From contig JAPTHN010000001.1 of the NCBI GenBank assembly GCA_026936325.1, positions 4,042,560 through 4,106,559 on the forward strand: a stretch of 64,000 bases of DNA, written 5' to 3'. A program made the position numbers and the translations under genes. Below, one piece after another: positions 34,335 through 45,377 of this stretch (the first letter of the stretch is position 1; each line of letters starts with the position of its first letter). The DNA is from Platynereis dumerilii. Its lineage: Eukaryota; Annelida; Polychaeta; Phyllodocida; Nereididae. The notes under the pieces were generated by a model that saw nothing but the letters and a program-made list of their open reading frames with translations, had not been told where the DNA came from and searched no databases.

Positions 34335-34860
34335 GGCTGATTAATTACTGTCTATGAGAACTCCCTGAGGTGTGAGAGCGATAAACACTGTCCCCTCCCC
34401 TCCTCATTGGCACAGAATTGAGGCAGTGGCATGGCACAGCGCGGCCAGGAGCTCTCTCACACCAGCAACGCAGGAGGTTGGCTGGGGAAAAGGCTGGTCT
34501 GCAGCACTGGGGCCACACAATCATTCACCGTCGCATGGGCTACTTTCTTCTGATTTATCACAGCTTGGATGGTACTTTCAGCCTCGTGTGTGAACCCTTT
34601 CTTGACACTCTATACATACTGTAATAGCACCGCATTACTACAGAACTAATACATCATTCTGTCCACTTATTTCTACCTTGCCTTGGAGTCATTTCGGGAT
34701 CATAACTGTGAAAAAAGCAACATTTTCCCACACGTTCAACTTACCCGCGGACATAATTCTGTTCAAATCTGAACTCTGCGGACCTACACTGCAACTTGAT
34801 TCGGTCTACCTCAAAAGGATTAACTCCGATCCAACAACAATAGAAGGTAGGCATCTCACT
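34335..34860 (+). promoter_or_regulatory. GC/CpG-richer island, possible promoter or untranslated exon
   Basis: This is less AT-rich than its surroundings, with CpGs in CACAGCGCGGCCAGG, CACCGTCGCATGGG, TTACCCGCGGAC and ACTCCGATCC. A candidate splice donor AATAGAAGGTAGG lies near 34840-34850. Several short overlapping frames exist, none with a recognised domain. It could be a first exon, a promoter or a single-copy conserved element; the sequence alone does not decide. Confidence 0.25.
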
Positions 34861-35999
34861 TTACAGAATCTCATGATTTCATTTGGATTAAGGGTTCATA
34901 GAGAGCTGTCAAACTCGGATGACAAATTGTTTTTTGAAGGTTTCTTTGGGCGGTATTGAGGCAGTGATGAGATTTTTAAGAGTCATTTTTAGTTTCTTTT
35001 TTCCAACGTTGCCATTGTTGTCAATGATTGGGAGAAACACCATTATTTCCCATTGCTGTAGAAGTCATTGCCCAATGGTATTTGTTATATGTATTATATA
35101 ATCGTAGGTTTTCTTTTAAGTTGATGGGAAATTAAATGGTCGTGAAATAGTCACATAAAAAGTTATAAACAAAACATGCTTAATAGGAAATTTAGTTGCG
35201 CATATAGTTCGTTATTATTTAATTACGACAGATAGACAGAATAAAAATGATTGGCTGATAGAGGAAAAGAACATAACGTACCGTCCTACACTATATTTTT
35301 AGATTATTAATAAGCCAACCATAAATATGGATTGACAAAAGAACAAGTTTGAACATGGTAATAAACTTCATGTACACAAGAGACATGGTATTACATTATA
35401 TGATTATGTGAAAGTCCTTTATTTTTTTTAACAGACAAAAGCATTCTCGGAATTTTTGAATGTTTTTATTGTCAAACTTTAATATTTCTTTGAAATTATT
35501 ATAATAGTAAGCCAAAGATAATCAATGAGTTCAATACCTCACTTGGCCTCTATGCAATATTTATATTTTACACAGAAGAGGTCCATATACCTACAATGTG
35601 TGTACTTAATAGTTGGTGTTTTCATTGCTTTGAAATGCAAATTTCAGATTTTATGACTATGGTAACAAATGTTAATATGGATTTGTACCCTGTCACACCC
35701 TGTCACTCATGATAGGTGTTTGTACTGAGTCCTGATAATGGCACAGATGTCGTGACTGCATATTTTAGATTCCGCCAGACCGAGACTATAGCAATGCTGC
35801 CAATGAATAACTGGGTGGATATGGATTTTTGAATACTTTAGGGCCATAAAACTACATCAAAATGGCAATGCACAGATGTATGGATTTTCCCCCACTTTTT
35901 ATCAGCTTTTCACGGTTTCCCATTTTTGTCGGATTTCCGCATGCATCCACATATATGACTAGAGACCGCGAATAACTCCGGAATATGGCCAAGTTATTT
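34861..35999. other. AT-rich stretch without recognised features
   Basis: No frame, transposon or repeat partner was recognised. Confidence 0.4.
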
Positions 36000-36500
36000 T
36001 TTCCTCATTGAGCAATCCATTAGCGAAACACAATGTCCACCGGGACCACCATCAGGCTGTTAGAGGCAATGTTAACTCACTTTCAGCAATCGATGTAAAA
36101 GTTCAAACTGGCATAGATGCCCATATAGATGCATTGGGGTGCTTTTCATCAGCGTTCGCAGTAGCCTTTCAGAGGTCCAGTTGATCGAAGGGCTTGCTAC
36201 CAACCAATCATTCTGGGCTTGTTGATTTTCACCAATGTTGTCCTTATCAGTTTTGCTTATTCAATGAGCCGTACTGTTCCACTCGAAGCTCATTGATGTT
36301 TTCAGCAGGTTTCAAGCTGTCAATTGAAAAGTGTCATTCCTATTCAGAACTAGCCTCCAGCGCTGGGCCAGTGGCGATAGCACGAACACTCCGACTGAGT
36401 CTGAGATACTTTCAGGGACTCCGGCCCACTCTACATCGACTGCGGATTAACCCAAGGACTAGCTTCACTTCAAATGAGCCATGTGGACAGATTTAGGAAA
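36000..36500. promoter_or_regulatory. Second GC/CpG-richer island
   Basis: Higher GC and CpG content than the surrounding DNA (CACCGGGACCACC, CAGCGTTCGCAG, GGCGATAGCACGAAC, CATCGACTGCGG). It contains a 100-codon frame (36194-36496) with no recognisable domain or coding signature. A purine-rich stretch follows to about 36720. A possible promoter, exon or conserved element; low certainty. Confidence 0.25.
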
Positions 36501-36949
36501 CAAAGAATAGCAGAAACTGCCACAAAGAGAGAATAGAAAAAGTAAAGAGCAGGCCTGGAAACACACAAAGTGAAGATTTGGATGGAAACGACATCTTGAA
36601 AAAGAGAAAAAACGGTTGAAAAAGAGATTGATTTTTATAGAGAAAGAATGACGCTAGAACGGGCAGTTTTAAAGTAAAATAGGAGAGGCAGTGGGAGTAA
36701 GAAAAAGAAGTTTCAAGTATGGAGAGATCCTGGGTATGCCTATCTATAAGTATACTCAGTAAATGACCAAAATAAGTACTGTTGGAGTTGTAATCACCTC
36801 ACTGTTTGTTTAAGACTTGTACAGGGAAAGAATGAAGCATTATTGTCAATTTGGCAAAGTCTGTCACTTAACACTCAGACCACAACTGAAGAAAAGATCA
36901 ATGCCTAGGAAAGCTTAAATCTGCAGCCATCCATGCATACAACTTTAAA

Positions 36950-37065
36950 GATAAGCATTACAAAGGACCGTCACAATAAGGCTGACACTTATGCGGTCAT
37001 AAAGCGGTCTCTTGTAGGGGTGCGGTTTCTCACTGGGGTACAACATTTCATTGGAGGTGCTATAT
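36950..37065 (-). mobile_element. Diverged relative of the 1729-1916 MITE
   Basis: The reverse complement reads GAAACCGCACCCCTACAAGA, then GACCGCTTTATGACCGCATA. These parallel GAGACCGCACCCCCACGACA and GACCGCTTCATGACCGCAGA at 1840-1890. The outer ends are eroded. It is the same family as the copy A insertion, but older. Confidence 0.65.
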
Positions 37066-37284
37066 TTTACGTCAGCACAAACATGCACTGTGGTGTTATT
37101 CCAGCATTGTTCTGCATTGCTCTGCTGAGCGCGGACCTGAGAGGCAACTACACTTTTGTGGCATATCATTATGCAGCATCATTGCATTCGCGTGCCTACG
37201 TGTATACAGCAAACTGGCTTGTCAGTCATCTATAGGGAATACCACTTAATGTGGGAGGAAGACAGTCACACAAGGGAAATCGTT

Positions 37285-37460
37285 CTTACAGGTGGGGGGG
37301 GGCATCTGCAAATGAAAATGTACCAGAAACTTACAGGGGGGCATTTGCAAATGAAAATGTACCAGAAATATTCGAATATAGTTACTTCAAAATCTGCATA
37401 CAAGTGGGGAGGAGGAGTTCAAACCCCATAACCCCCCCCCCCTCCACCTTCTTCTGGTTC
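37285..37460. repeat. Tandem doubling and C-run, probable MITE remnant
   Basis: GGCATCTGCAAATGAAAATG and GGCATTTGCAAATGAAAATG are a direct doubling of about 40 bp. This is followed by a long C-run and TTCTTCTGGTTCCGCTACTG. A C-run next to a TTCCGCTACTG end resembles the right end of the AGTGGCGGATCCAG-type elements seen at 8945 and 29005. Confidence 0.45.
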
Positions 37461-37619
37461 CGCTACTGCTACAAACATGAAAAGCTTTGGACATATGAGG
37501 TAGTCCTTGCCTCTTTGTTCACTTACAACAGTTACATTTGAACTGTTATACCTTTAAATACCTTAAATTTACAATGCAATGAGGAAGTATTTTATCTGGC
37601 CCTAGCTGATGCAAATGAG

Positions 37620-38330
37620 TTTGCATGTCACACCTTTAGCTCATGAAGCCCAGAACTGACCGGTACAGGATAAGCTAAGTGAAACTGTGAATAAACCGCA
37701 TCCAAACATGCGAACAGAGGCCTTGATCTCACAGAATTGTACAAACCTAAATCTGAATGTGCATGCGATGAAGGACCTTGAACATATGGAATCTCATTAA
37801 ATATAAAGCTCTCCTTTTTCAGTGTCAGGCTCTGTGGCCTCATTCATTGCAAAGAATTCATCATGACATCAATTCGGAATTGAATTACATTCAGATGATA
37901 TATTAGCTGCCAGTTTATGTTTCTTTAATCTATATCAAATATTCATGGCAGTTTCATACCAGAGAAATGCACATATTGCGCTGTAATAACGCGTTGTATT
38001 TATGCATTGCACACCGTTATTCAGCAATTCATGGAGCTTTATGCCTTTTCATAATGGCGGCATCACTGAACATGTACACAGGGCTACTGCTTGCTTACAT
38101 TGGTCAATGCACCATTCATGCTTTTATCCCCATATATATTTGCTTCCATTCATGCTACATAGATGCTTATGCCATTATTTCTTTACATACCATACTCCCA
38201 CTGACCGCCCCCATGTTTCTTCCGAGCTGACTGCTTTACAGATATCTATGTCCATTTGCACTGTAATTGCTATCAAAATATATCTCATGTCAACAGAAGA
38301 TCCGGGGTAATTCATATTGAAATGTACAAA
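37620..38330. promoter_or_regulatory. Candidate single-copy conserved region
   Basis: This stretch is dense in homeodomain and POU-like words: ATGCAAATGAGTTTGCATG near 37610-37628 (a near palindrome with an octamer-like ATGCAAAT), GTATTTATGCATTGC, TTATGCCTTTTCATAATGGC, and several TAAT cores. Two overlapping frames of 87 and 102 codons (37967-38310) have no domain. The regulatory role is a guess from composition. Confidence 0.3.
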
Positions 38331-38599
38331 TATTTGCACGTACCCATTCCATCAGCGTTCTTTTACAGAAATGCAAATATACGCATCAATATATCCCGCT
38401 CTTAATTACTGGTAGGCAATCTACTTTTCGGTATGGTATGACCCTAGCGGTTTGTCCTTACCATCTTTGAAGGAGTAAGAGAAAAGTGACAGAGGGTGGG
38501 GATAAGGCCAAAATATGCTGACCTAAATGGTTTTCTATCATTATCTTTTATAATAGGCTAATATTTATCATATTAAATGTTTTTTTTCTGTTATGTTGG

Positions 38600-38710
38600 A
38601 CGGCTGTTTCAATCATTGTTTGCCTCATTGCTGTGTCCTCCTGCTGTCCTAATTAGCCCACCAAGCTCATAAATAAAGGATGTTAAGCCCCAATCATCCA
38701 TCCATCCATT
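38600..38710 (+). mobile_element. SINE family 2, 3' portion
   Basis: It runs CTGTGTCCTCCTGCTGTCCT, through AATAAAGGATGTTAAGCCCC, to a tail of CATCCATCCATCC. It is the reverse complement of text at 39238-39335. Only the 3' part is recognisable. Confidence 0.65.
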
Positions 38711-39237
38711 TTCTGTTATGAGAAGCTGGTGATGAAATATAAAAAATTGTAAACCTAATATTTTGTGAGACAACTTTTTTTATATGTACTTGTATTCTCG
38801 TAAAATAAGAGAAGGGAGCTTTATATACTTGTTTGTATACCTGATGGAAACTGCTGTCCATCATAACACCTGGATAGTAATCACATTCTATCAATGTCAA
38901 CATCCATATATATACAATGTATATATATATACCCACCTCCATAAGGTATTTGAAGTCACTTACAAACCTTTAGAAAATCGCAGAGTCATTCTTGTCTACA
39001 AAATGTTGCATACCGACACACATAATCCCTACCATTATTCAGTTGCATCTATATATAATCCTCCGTACCCGCCCACATCCAAAATTTGTCTCCTGCCCAC
39101 TGTGCCAGCCTCACAAAGGAATACACAATATATTTCATCCTTGCCTAGTGTTCTCAAAGTAATGCTTGTACCAATGTACCTGAATGTACTTCTTTGGTAT
39201 TTTGTTGTTTGACATCTGATCATATTTACATGAAGTA
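38711..39237. other. DNA between two opposed SINEs
   Basis: AT-rich, with a (TA)n tract near 38910-38930. A 142-codon frame (38784-39212) has no domain and is rich in residues expected from AT-rich random DNA. Not called as a gene. Confidence 0.4.
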
Positions 39238-39440
39238 TTAGATGGATGGATGATTGGGGCTTTGCGTCCTGTATTTATGCACTTAGCAGGCTACTTAGGA
39301 CAGGAGGAGGAAACGGCAATGGTGAGAATCATGATTGAAATAGCTGTCCATCATAGGCAAGAGGTGGAGGCGAACCCTGGACCCAGCGATTGGCTGCCCA
39401 GCACACTACCATTAGACCAACTCTCGCTCCTCAGTTACGT
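39238..39440 (-). mobile_element. SINE family 2, near full length
   Basis: On the minus strand the tRNA-like head shows TTGGTCTAATGGTAG (A box region) and CCAGGGTTCGCCTCC (B box region). The body follows and ends in a (CCAT)n tail at 39238-39250. The family also occurs at 45378-45830 and 55895-56335. It faces the partial copy at 38600-38710. Confidence 0.75.
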
Positions 39441-40009
39441 TAAGTGGTTGTTGTTGCTTAAGTTAGATAAAACATCAAGATTGTCAAAAATTACTGCGGT
39501 GCTGAACAGCAATATCTGTTTCAGATTAAAGAACAGTCTGACTGGTGGTTTTGGTTGTCAAACAAAATAGGTCAATAGTGACATACACGTTAATGTTTGT
39601 CCCAAATTAACTTAATTGACACACAATACTTCAGTTATGCTTTTCCAATGGGCAGTTTATTCACAAGTCATTTAATTATAACAATAATTAATGAAATTAT
39701 AACTTCTTCAGTCATATTCTTAAGAAGCTTTTACCATGTTACACATCATTTTTAGAATAAAACTGTTAATTCCACTCAGGGGCGTATCCATGAATTGCCT
39801 GGTTGGGCATAAAATGGGACAAATACTTGGTAGCTCGCCGCTTTTCATATCTTCCCCATGTTAATTTTGGGCCTGAGGAGGGCCATTGCCCAATACCCAT
39901 AAACGCATCGCTTATTCCGGTGAAATTTCTAATAATGATTGTAAGTGAAACATGTGTTGAGTAATACTATAATTCAATGTGCACTGCATATACGAGTATC
40001 TGTTCTCAT
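39441..40009. other. Stretch with a possible transposon fragment
   Basis: Bases about 39440-39520 weakly resemble the DNA next to SINE family 2 at 45540-45600 (CTTAAGT, GTGCTGAAC). Bases about 39778-39920 begin CAGGGGCGTATCCATG and end near AAACGCATCGCTT, a possible eroded transposon. Nothing else was recognised. Confidence 0.35.
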
Positions 40010-40430
40010 GCATGTATCTCCATAAGCCAACATTACCGGCTCGCCCTAACAACCTCCGCTCTCATACCCATCCCCATAGTTCGTCCCTCTCCATGATTGC
40101 TGTCAAAGCTAATGTGTCTGCAGAAGAATTAATGTCTCAGCCCCTTGCTGTTTTCTGGTTTAAGCAGAATTCCTGGTGTTTATGGGAGAGTGTTTCTCCA
40201 GATTATCCTTCATCCCTTTGGGGAATGGGCACAAACAGGATGAGAGGGGAATTTGGCCAAAAGCCACCAATTCTATTAAACATGTTAAGTGTTACATGGG
40301 CCTTCTCACTGCTGTGGGGTACTGGCATGTTTCGGGTTCTGGATTCCGGCCATTCCAGGGTTTTGCCACACAGGTTTTGGCCTTTCACGGATACTGTTAC
40401 TTAAGGCTCTGTTAACTACCTGCCAATTTG
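40010..40430. promoter_or_regulatory. Candidate single-copy conserved region
   Basis: GC is higher than in the flanks. The stretch includes GCAGAAGAATTAATGTCTCA and TCTCCAGATTATCC. A 141-codon frame (39979-40404) overlaps other frames on both strands and shows no domain. All strands are open here because stops are few, so I prefer a constrained non-coding region, at low confidence. Confidence 0.3.
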
Positions 40431-40494
40431 GCTCATCGCTCTTGGTAAATAAGCAGTTACTGAACATTTCATACAGGGCCATAGGCCAACCATA

Positions 40495-40664
40495 GAACGG
40501 GATGAAGTTGGCAATCCGGGGTAAATATGGCATGCTATTTTGACCTACTTAATTGAAGAAATGCCAACTTTCCTCACTGATACAGGTATCTTTGGCAAAG
40601 TTGCTATACGTCAAAATAGCTTACCAACTTTACCCCGGATTGCCATCTCAACCCCGTTTTACAG
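40495..40664. mobile_element. Short hairpin MITE
   Basis: The left arm contains GTTGGCAATCCGGGGTAAA and GCTATTTTGAC. The right arm is the complement of GATGGCAATCCGGGGTAAA and GCTATTTTGACG. TA flanks at 40493-40494 and 40665-40666, so Tc1/mariner-type is likely. It lies between the single-copy region and family II. Confidence 0.78.
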
Positions 40665-41167
40665 TATGATATTGTAAGCCTAAATGCCTAGGTCTTTGCA
40701 TTTTACTGTAAGATGCAAAGTTTTTTCGACTGCCAATACACATTTTGTTAAATAAGAGAACTTCCATCTAAGAGTCTAAGAGCCTTTATAGGAATTTATA
40801 AATAAATAGTGTAATTAATATGAAGGCAAAATGAGGAGCAGGCCTTAAATTTTTTAAAGTTCAAGTGTACGTATATATCTACAGCAATAGGAAACAAATA
40901 TTTCCGGGAAAAAATCTGGAATTATTTATGAAATATATAGCCGAGTAGAAATGTGATGCAAAACAAGACGAAACCTATGAAATAATTGATCCATAGACAT
41001 AAAGCGGTAATACTGCCTACCAGCAATAGTTTTAGATATGTCAGATAGACATCTAAGACACAGACATCACAATAGGACACACTCTTTGATGCTGTAATCT
41101 TCTGGCCACACGTCCATAATTCATCGAGTGACCATCTAATTCAGCTTTGTGTGATAATATTTTTCGC

Positions 41168-41345
41168 CCGAGGTTAGGCGGAATAACCAATACCTTTTGT
41201 GTCTATGCTTGACAAGTAGAAGATACCTTGTATGACGTATGGGGTAAATGCGCAACATGTTGAGGACTCCAGTTCTCTCTCCGATCTCATCAATCGACCC
41301 CGCGGGAGAAGTGGGCGGGAGGGTTGCACTTACTTTGTCTATCTC
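41168..41345 (+). mobile_element. SINE body, family 1b (ancestral to C/D duplication)
   Basis: This is related to 16480-16690 (GGGGTAAATGCGCAACATG, TTGAGGACTCCAGTTCTCTC) and present at the same place in copy D (50690-50880). It therefore inserted before the duplication. The tail is a degenerate TATC stretch. No clear tRNA head was found. Confidence 0.65.
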
Positions 41346-42543
41346 TTGATCTGTCCTTGTACATAATATGTCTGCTGATGAACTTCAAGGGGTACTGTCT
41401 GACATGTTGATTAGTTCAGTTGACTAAAAATCCTTGTTATTTGTGTTGAAAGATTTTGGAAAAAGGGTAACAAGGCAAAGCCAGTGACTTTTAGTGACTA
41501 AATAATAATTTTTTAACGAACCTGATGACGTTTTGAAGTTTCATTATGTCCCTGTTATGATGTTACAGCAGTGCGATAAGAATGCGATTCTTCAACTTTA
41601 TTTTCCAACCTGCTATTTTGGCTGAACCTGATTAGTTCTGGTTGCACCAAGGTGGACCATGAACAAATCGGATAAAGGGGGATACAACATAAAAAGTGGA
41701 ACAGAGACAAAGAGAATCACTTGCATATCAAAATGCTATAACACATGACAATGAACAGATTTTAGTTTTACCTTATTAATCACCCAATCGAATTACAATT
41801 CCTCCCACAATGTTATAGACAATTGTATTACAGACCACCTTCTGAAACCAGAGCATTATGTAATTTCACAATTACTGCAGTTCTGAGGGAGTAGAGATTA
41901 GTTTTAGGCAGAGGTGTCAGACTCCCTATTAGTCCAAGTGTAAAGAGAAATCTAAAGAGATTTTTTCTTTTGTTTTACCACACAAGTGAGCAATATCGAG
42001 TGTGCCAAATCCCTTATGGGGTTGTATCTTACACGTAACAAAACAGTGTATGGTCCCAAGTTGCTTAGTTGTGTGTTGGGAGCACCCAAGTGTGTAATGT
42101 GTAGGTTTTGGGGGACGGTAGTGTTTCAAGCAGCTTGCTAAAGGCTGTCATCTTGGTGTGATGGTATTGTGGAACAGGTTTTGTTGATGAGATAAAAGAA
42201 TGAACAGGAAACCAGGGAACAAACATAAAAAAAGAAGTCCAGACAAAAATATACAGAAAAAAGGATGAAAAGAATGGAAAAAAGTAAGGCAAGTGTATAT
42301 AAAGCAATGCAGGCAAGGTAGTTTCTTATTAAGCTGCGTCATTAAAGGACTGGATGCCACAGTGGAGTTGTGTGTCAGAGGAGTTGTAGAGTGCATGTCC
42401 GGAAAGTACTGTGTCAAATTGGTATGTCAGAATTGTATGACAACTAGAGGGGACATTTCTGTCGATGCAAGGCACAGCAAGCCAAGTTGACAGGACCAGC
42501 CTAAAAAGAACCTGCTTAACACGACCAACCTCACAGGACCAGC
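41346..42543. repeat. Left part of copy C
   Basis: This matches 51142-52998 of copy D once the two D-specific MITEs are removed. Identity is high but with regular substitutions and small indels, and it is the local baseline against which core p stands out. Several minus-strand frames at 41929-42417 are shifted relative to D, so they are not genes. Confidence 0.8.
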
Positions 42544-42882
42544 CTAACAGGAGCAGCAAACTAGTCACAGCAGCCAAATGCAGTGCTGTGCTGTTCTGAC
42601 AGACCAAATCAACAGTGTACAAAATTGCATTAAGAAAAAAGTAATCTATCTGCAAGTTGCTGAAGCAATGTGGCTGCTTTGGCCCTGGCAGAAAGATTGT
42701 GGATGTAATTGTAGTTGGGGTCCCAAGGCAGCAAGCAATCAGTGTCAAACTGTGCTTACTTCAAGCTGTGACAAGCCCTGATTTAATCAGAGCAGCTATA
42801 GGTCAAATTTCTGGCCTGCCAGGTCAAAAGGGCCAGCCCCAACCACACTGGGCATTTGCTTTATCACACGTTTTATTCACAG
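42544..42882. promoter_or_regulatory. Ultra-identical core p, copy C
   Basis: All 339 bp match 52999-53337 with a constant offset of 10455, no mismatch and no gap. The DNA on either side differs at several percent. It includes CAAATCAACAGTG, GTAATCTATCTGC, GGATGTAATTGTAGTTGGGG and GATTTAATCAGAGC. Frames are open on both strands (42578-42781, 42657-42899 and antisense 42329-42748). Since the two copies are identical, they give no codon evidence either way, and none of the translations is recognisable. A constrained non-coding element is the favoured reading. A coding exon or gene conversion are the alternatives. Confidence 0.72.
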
Positions 42883-43792
42883 CTCGGGAAAAGGACTAGA
42901 CATTATCAAATCATAGCTGTAGTTGGAGGCCTACATCTCCAGAATCATGCCACTAATATGCCTCACAAGGCTGAAGGGGCATAAATGTTTCCTGCCTTAA
43001 TATGTGCCTCTGAGCTACTACTCCATGCGGTCCAAAGGCTTTTGACCACTTCCTGCAGCCTTTGTAAGCACTTTTGGTAACAACTTGAATTCCTTATGGA
43101 ACAGAACATACATGAAGCATACCTTGTGTTTAGAAATAAAAGAAACTAGTTTCAATTGATAAATTGCATTGCAGTCACTGCACTGCATCATACAACGGGC
43201 TTTAATTGTCTTCTCTGGAATAACAATGGTGGGAGAAGCTTACCATTGGGAAATAAAACTTGTCTGACAATTCAAATGTCAAACAATATGATACTTTGTG
43301 CAGTGCCTATTTCAGGTAAGGTCATTTACCATATATGTGAGGAAGAATTTACTGCGTCTGCCCGTTTGAATTAGAATTAAATGTCGTGAGTTGATGGGAA
43401 AGTCCATTTTGTAGCAAGAAAATACTGCTTTCTTTAGCTCACCGAAAACCTTAGCTACCTATTGTCAAACAATATGTCTGGTTTGCTTGTGTAGGTTTGT
43501 TCATCTTGCATCTTCCATTGGTTTTGAATTAATAGAAAGTCCTAGCCTTTTGTGAGGACAATGTGTGGCTACATTAATTGTACAGCATTTTTTTACTCAT
43601 TGAGAAAATGGCTGTGGGAGGAGAGGAGAAACCATAGTATACATAATATCAAAACGTGTTAATTCTGCTTTTGATATTTGATGCATCAGCTTATATTACT
43701 GAGTCTCTGACATTACTATCTAACTACTTACCCGCTGCACTCTATACGATGTGTTTAATAAGTTGTGATATATGGCATGCCTGTGCCACCAC
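42883..43792. repeat. Copy C between cores p and q
   Basis: This matches 53338-54307. Copy D has extra bases near 53550-53590, and a 20 bp insertion (GCATAGCTGCCACGTCAGAT) near 54190 that is missing here. No gene. Confidence 0.8.
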
Positions 43793-44039
43793 AAAATGGG
43801 CGATGAGTCACTTTTTTGTCACCCTTTTCTATGACTCCCCATTTACCCTTGCATAATGTGAGCAAGTGATGAATTTCACCATTCACCTATTCCTCTGTGT
43901 ATACCTTAGTGTCTGTGGGAAAACAGTGGGCAGACTCCCCACCCCTCTAACAACAGACAGCATTAAATAATAAATGAAGTGAAAATATGTCCCCCATCAC
44001 AACTAATATGATGTGCTTCAAATCTTCTGCCTTGGCCCC
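43793..44039. promoter_or_regulatory. Ultra-identical core q, copy C
   Basis: All 247 bp match 54308-54554 with a constant offset of 10515. Differences start immediately outside (CC.AAAATG at the left, CCCC[C/T]GGGGG at the right). It includes CGATGAGTCAC (AP-1-like TGAGTCA), CATTAAATAATAAATGAAG and AACTAATATGATG. No frame is convincing. Putative enhancer core. Confidence 0.7.
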
Positions 44040-44498
44040 CGGGGGAGTCTGCACCAGGATAATCATCTATTCTTTGACCAGCTCAAGGGAAACACATAAA
44101 GCGTCAAACCGCTTTTCATAGCGCAACCAAAATAGCAGAGGAACTTCAGTTGCATAAGCATAATTCTATTAAATCTCATAGAATTCTGCAGAAACTGACA
44201 TGATTTGGCTTCAAGTGAAACCCCATGAGAAGAAAATGTTGAACATATTGCTATGCTCAAGTTTTATTTCATTAATATAATGGATAGCAAAATTAACAAC
44301 ACATGTTTTGTGATAAAATATCATAAGGATTACACAAGGATGTATAGAGAGATGAAGATATTTCAAAATACTGATATAAGATAAAGAAAATGGGGACACT
44401 GACACTAACAAATATTTTAAAAGGAAATATGATGACAGTTATACAATAGATGGAAGGAATATTCTGAGCCAAGAAGACAAACTCTTTGGAAGTACAGC

Positions 44499-44501
<3 letters not shown>
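44040..44501. repeat. Copy C between core q and the microsatellite
   Basis: This matches 54555-55016 with few changes, so constraint may extend beyond core q. The minus-strand frames here translate the same DNA in both copies and have no domain. Confidence 0.75.
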
Positions 44502-44575
<74 letters not shown>

Positions 44576-44615
44576 GGATAGATGGATGGATCGATTGATT
44601 GATTGATTGATCGAT
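44502..44615. repeat. (GATA)n microsatellite, copy C
   Basis: About 19 uninterrupted GATA units, then a GGAT/GATT-type run. The partner tract in D is at 55017-55125. Confidence 0.9.
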
Positions 44616-44639
44616 TAATTAGTTTTTCGCTTACTTGTT

Positions 44640-44835
44640 CGAGTTGTGTGTGCCTGGATCAGCCACACATTTACAGCCAAACGTTCCTTTTTTTACATTT
44701 TTGGTGACCATTGTATAATGATGTGGTGAGAAGACTGGGAATCTGGCACATATTCTGTATTAATTCATTAAATATCCAAGGTCTTTCAGTAGCCCAAGAA
44801 GAACATTAAACAATGTGCCTCCATTCAGTGATACA
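44640..44835 (-). mobile_element. SINE, family 1, minus strand (ancestral to C/D)
   Basis: This is a diverged reverse copy of the SINE body: GTGAGAAGACTGGGAATCTG, GGTCTTTCAGTAGCCC and TGCCTCCATTCAGTG correspond to the complement of 19960-20080. Copy D has it at 55140-55340. The insertion predates the duplication. Confidence 0.7.
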
Positions 44836-45377
44836 TGGGTTCAGACCATAATATAAAGTTCCAACTCCCAGGAGTGGGTTTCTAGCAAACAGTGTATTGT
44901 ACAAATGAGGGCTATATTAACCATAAGGCCACAGAGAACTGATTGAGTGACTAAGTGATAGATAGAAGTGGAATAACAACATGGCAGGCAGAAAGTAATA
45001 GGCTTATGGTAGCAAAATTCTTCATTAACATTTTGATTATTCATTAGAGCAGTTTTTATGCCAGTGATTTTTTATTTGAACCAACATGTAATTGATTGAT
45101 ATTTAGGAGGCAATAATTAATTCCCACTACATCATAATTGTCATTTTAAAATCTCAATCCTGACTGAATTTCCAAGAAGTTAAGTAACCTTCTCGAAGGG
45201 GAGTTAAGATCCAATATGTTCTGCGAGACAATATTCCAATGTTCTAATTAATCATGTTTTTACTTTATCTGAATCACTAATAAGAAGAGCTCTTGCTTGA
45301 GAAATCAACCAATTTTGAGGTGAACTATCATTTCTAAGGTTTCCTATTTCCAAGAAATTCATGGCCATTGATTCGTA
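44836..45377. repeat. Copy C, stretch matching 55341-55894
   Basis: This is closely similar to copy D; an extra GATGGA in D near 55478 is the main indel. No gene. Confidence 0.75.

Noticed and set aside
36194-36496. 100-codon frame in the second CpG-richer island
   Set aside because: No recognisable domain, no codon bias visible and no paralogue to test it.
39979-40404. 141-codon frame
   Set aside because: At least four overlapping frames on both strands are equally open here because the DNA is less AT-rich; no domain or splice structure was seen.
42329-42748. 139-codon antisense frame over core p, and two overlapping sense frames
   Set aside because: Copies C and D are identical over most of it, so there is no codon evidence. 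Frames are open on both strands and their ends differ between copies. I keep it as an unlikely exon.
44502-44575. CRISPR-like regular array
   Set aside because: It is a plain GATA microsatellite with no spacers; the genome is eukaryotic.
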